Source: Diploscapter coronatus
Taxonomy: Eukaryota > Nematoda > Chromadorea > Rhabditida > Rhabditidae
NCBI GenBank assembly: GCA_964036155.1
Contig: OZ038422.1
Coordinates: 68,533,201 to 68,597,200 of the forward strand
Length of the DNA stretch: 64,000 nucleotides
Reading direction: 5' to 3'
The translations under genes and the position numbers were made by a program. Positions 63,780 to 64,000 of the stretch are shown here, in pieces (position 1 is the first letter of the stretch; each line of letters opens with the position of its first letter). Below the pieces are notes generated by a model, which searched no databases, had not been told where the DNA came from, and saw only the letters and a list, made by a program, of their open reading frames with translations.

Positions 63780-64000
63780 ATAGGCACTGCAAGTTCCGCT
63801 CCCTTGCACTTTTCGCCTTGATTCAAAGAGTATCATCTTGTCATTTGAAATCCAAAATGGGAGCAGAAATTTTCTGAAAAGACAAGATCTAGTTTTATTT
63901 AAGATAAATTTGACCATACTTTCCAAATAATCGCTTCGTGAACTGCTTCGCCCAAGGGAGCGGTGAAAGCGTAACGCGCCATCTTGAGTCGCGATGCGTT
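63780..64000 (+). repeat. Dispersed repeat copy B, cut by the window edge
   Basis: TGCAAGTTCCGCTCCCTTGC at 63788-63807 corresponds to the first landmark of the 3850-4175 copy, and GCGATGCGTT at the last bases to the second. The centre differs. Confidence 0.4.

Larger units (their letters stand above)
61420..64000. other. AT-rich intergenic stretch with repeat fragments
   Basis: No exon chain is recognised. It holds the second copy of a dispersed segment (62144-62262), an 11-base-pair hairpin (62711-62737) and a repeat copy running off the right edge (63780-64000). An ATG near 63979 on the minus strand opens 28 codons with no recognisable homology. Confidence 0.4.

Noticed and set aside
63896..63981. 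Short minus-strand ORF starting near the window edge
   Set aside because: Only 28 codons, lying inside a dispersed-repeat copy; it may continue outside the window but cannot be supported.

Overview
The window looks like nuclear DNA of a free-living-type nematode. Evidence: an AT-rich background, many short introns with TTTTCAG-type acceptors and GTAAGT/GTGAGT donors, and proteins with nematode hallmarks (a Six3/6 homeobox protein close to C. elegans CEH-32, a multi-ShKT secreted protein, a nematode-style serpentine receptor, a divergent G-alpha). Exon models were built by hand from ORFs, splice sites and phase; single exon ends may be off by a base. Part of the homology calls rests on memory of family sequences.

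Layout. 1.8-3.6 kb (-): a seven-transmembrane chemoreceptor-like gene whose last exons are frame-broken. 6.0-9.7 kb (+): a 13-exon carboxylesterase with signal peptide, complete triad and a C-terminal RDEL. 10-28 kb: a gene-poor domain centred on a 9-exon Six3/6 gene (18.8-25.0 kb, +), with blocks of purine/pyrimidine-biased, less AT-rich DNA upstream, in its introns and downstream, probably its regulatory territory. 28.9-32.6 kb (-): an 11-exon G-protein alpha subunit with an altered P-loop. 36.4-37.4 kb (+): a small protein resembling a DUF4140/DUF4139 protein cut off at the start of the second domain. 38.0-40.3 kb (+): a 16-exon secreted protein with four ShKT domains, one split by an intron whose two ends are both non-canonical. 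40.8-55.2 kb (-): a giant cytoplasmic protein of about 50 exons: CCDC141-like N-terminus, spectrin-like helices, a repeated 'EIQMWQ...IEII' module, three Ig domains, Ser/Thr-rich micro-repeats, three more Ig domains. 57.5-60.9 kb (-): an 11-exon coiled-coil protein.

Between and inside genes are several small inverted-repeat (MITE-like) elements and dispersed repeat fragments. Nothing suggests an operon: the genes are well separated and mostly have their own flanks. The most unusual items are the giant Ig/spectrin/WQ-repeat protein, the AT...AA intron in the ShKT gene, the truncated DUF4140/4139 gene, the recurrent short words around the Six3/6 gene and the decayed receptor.
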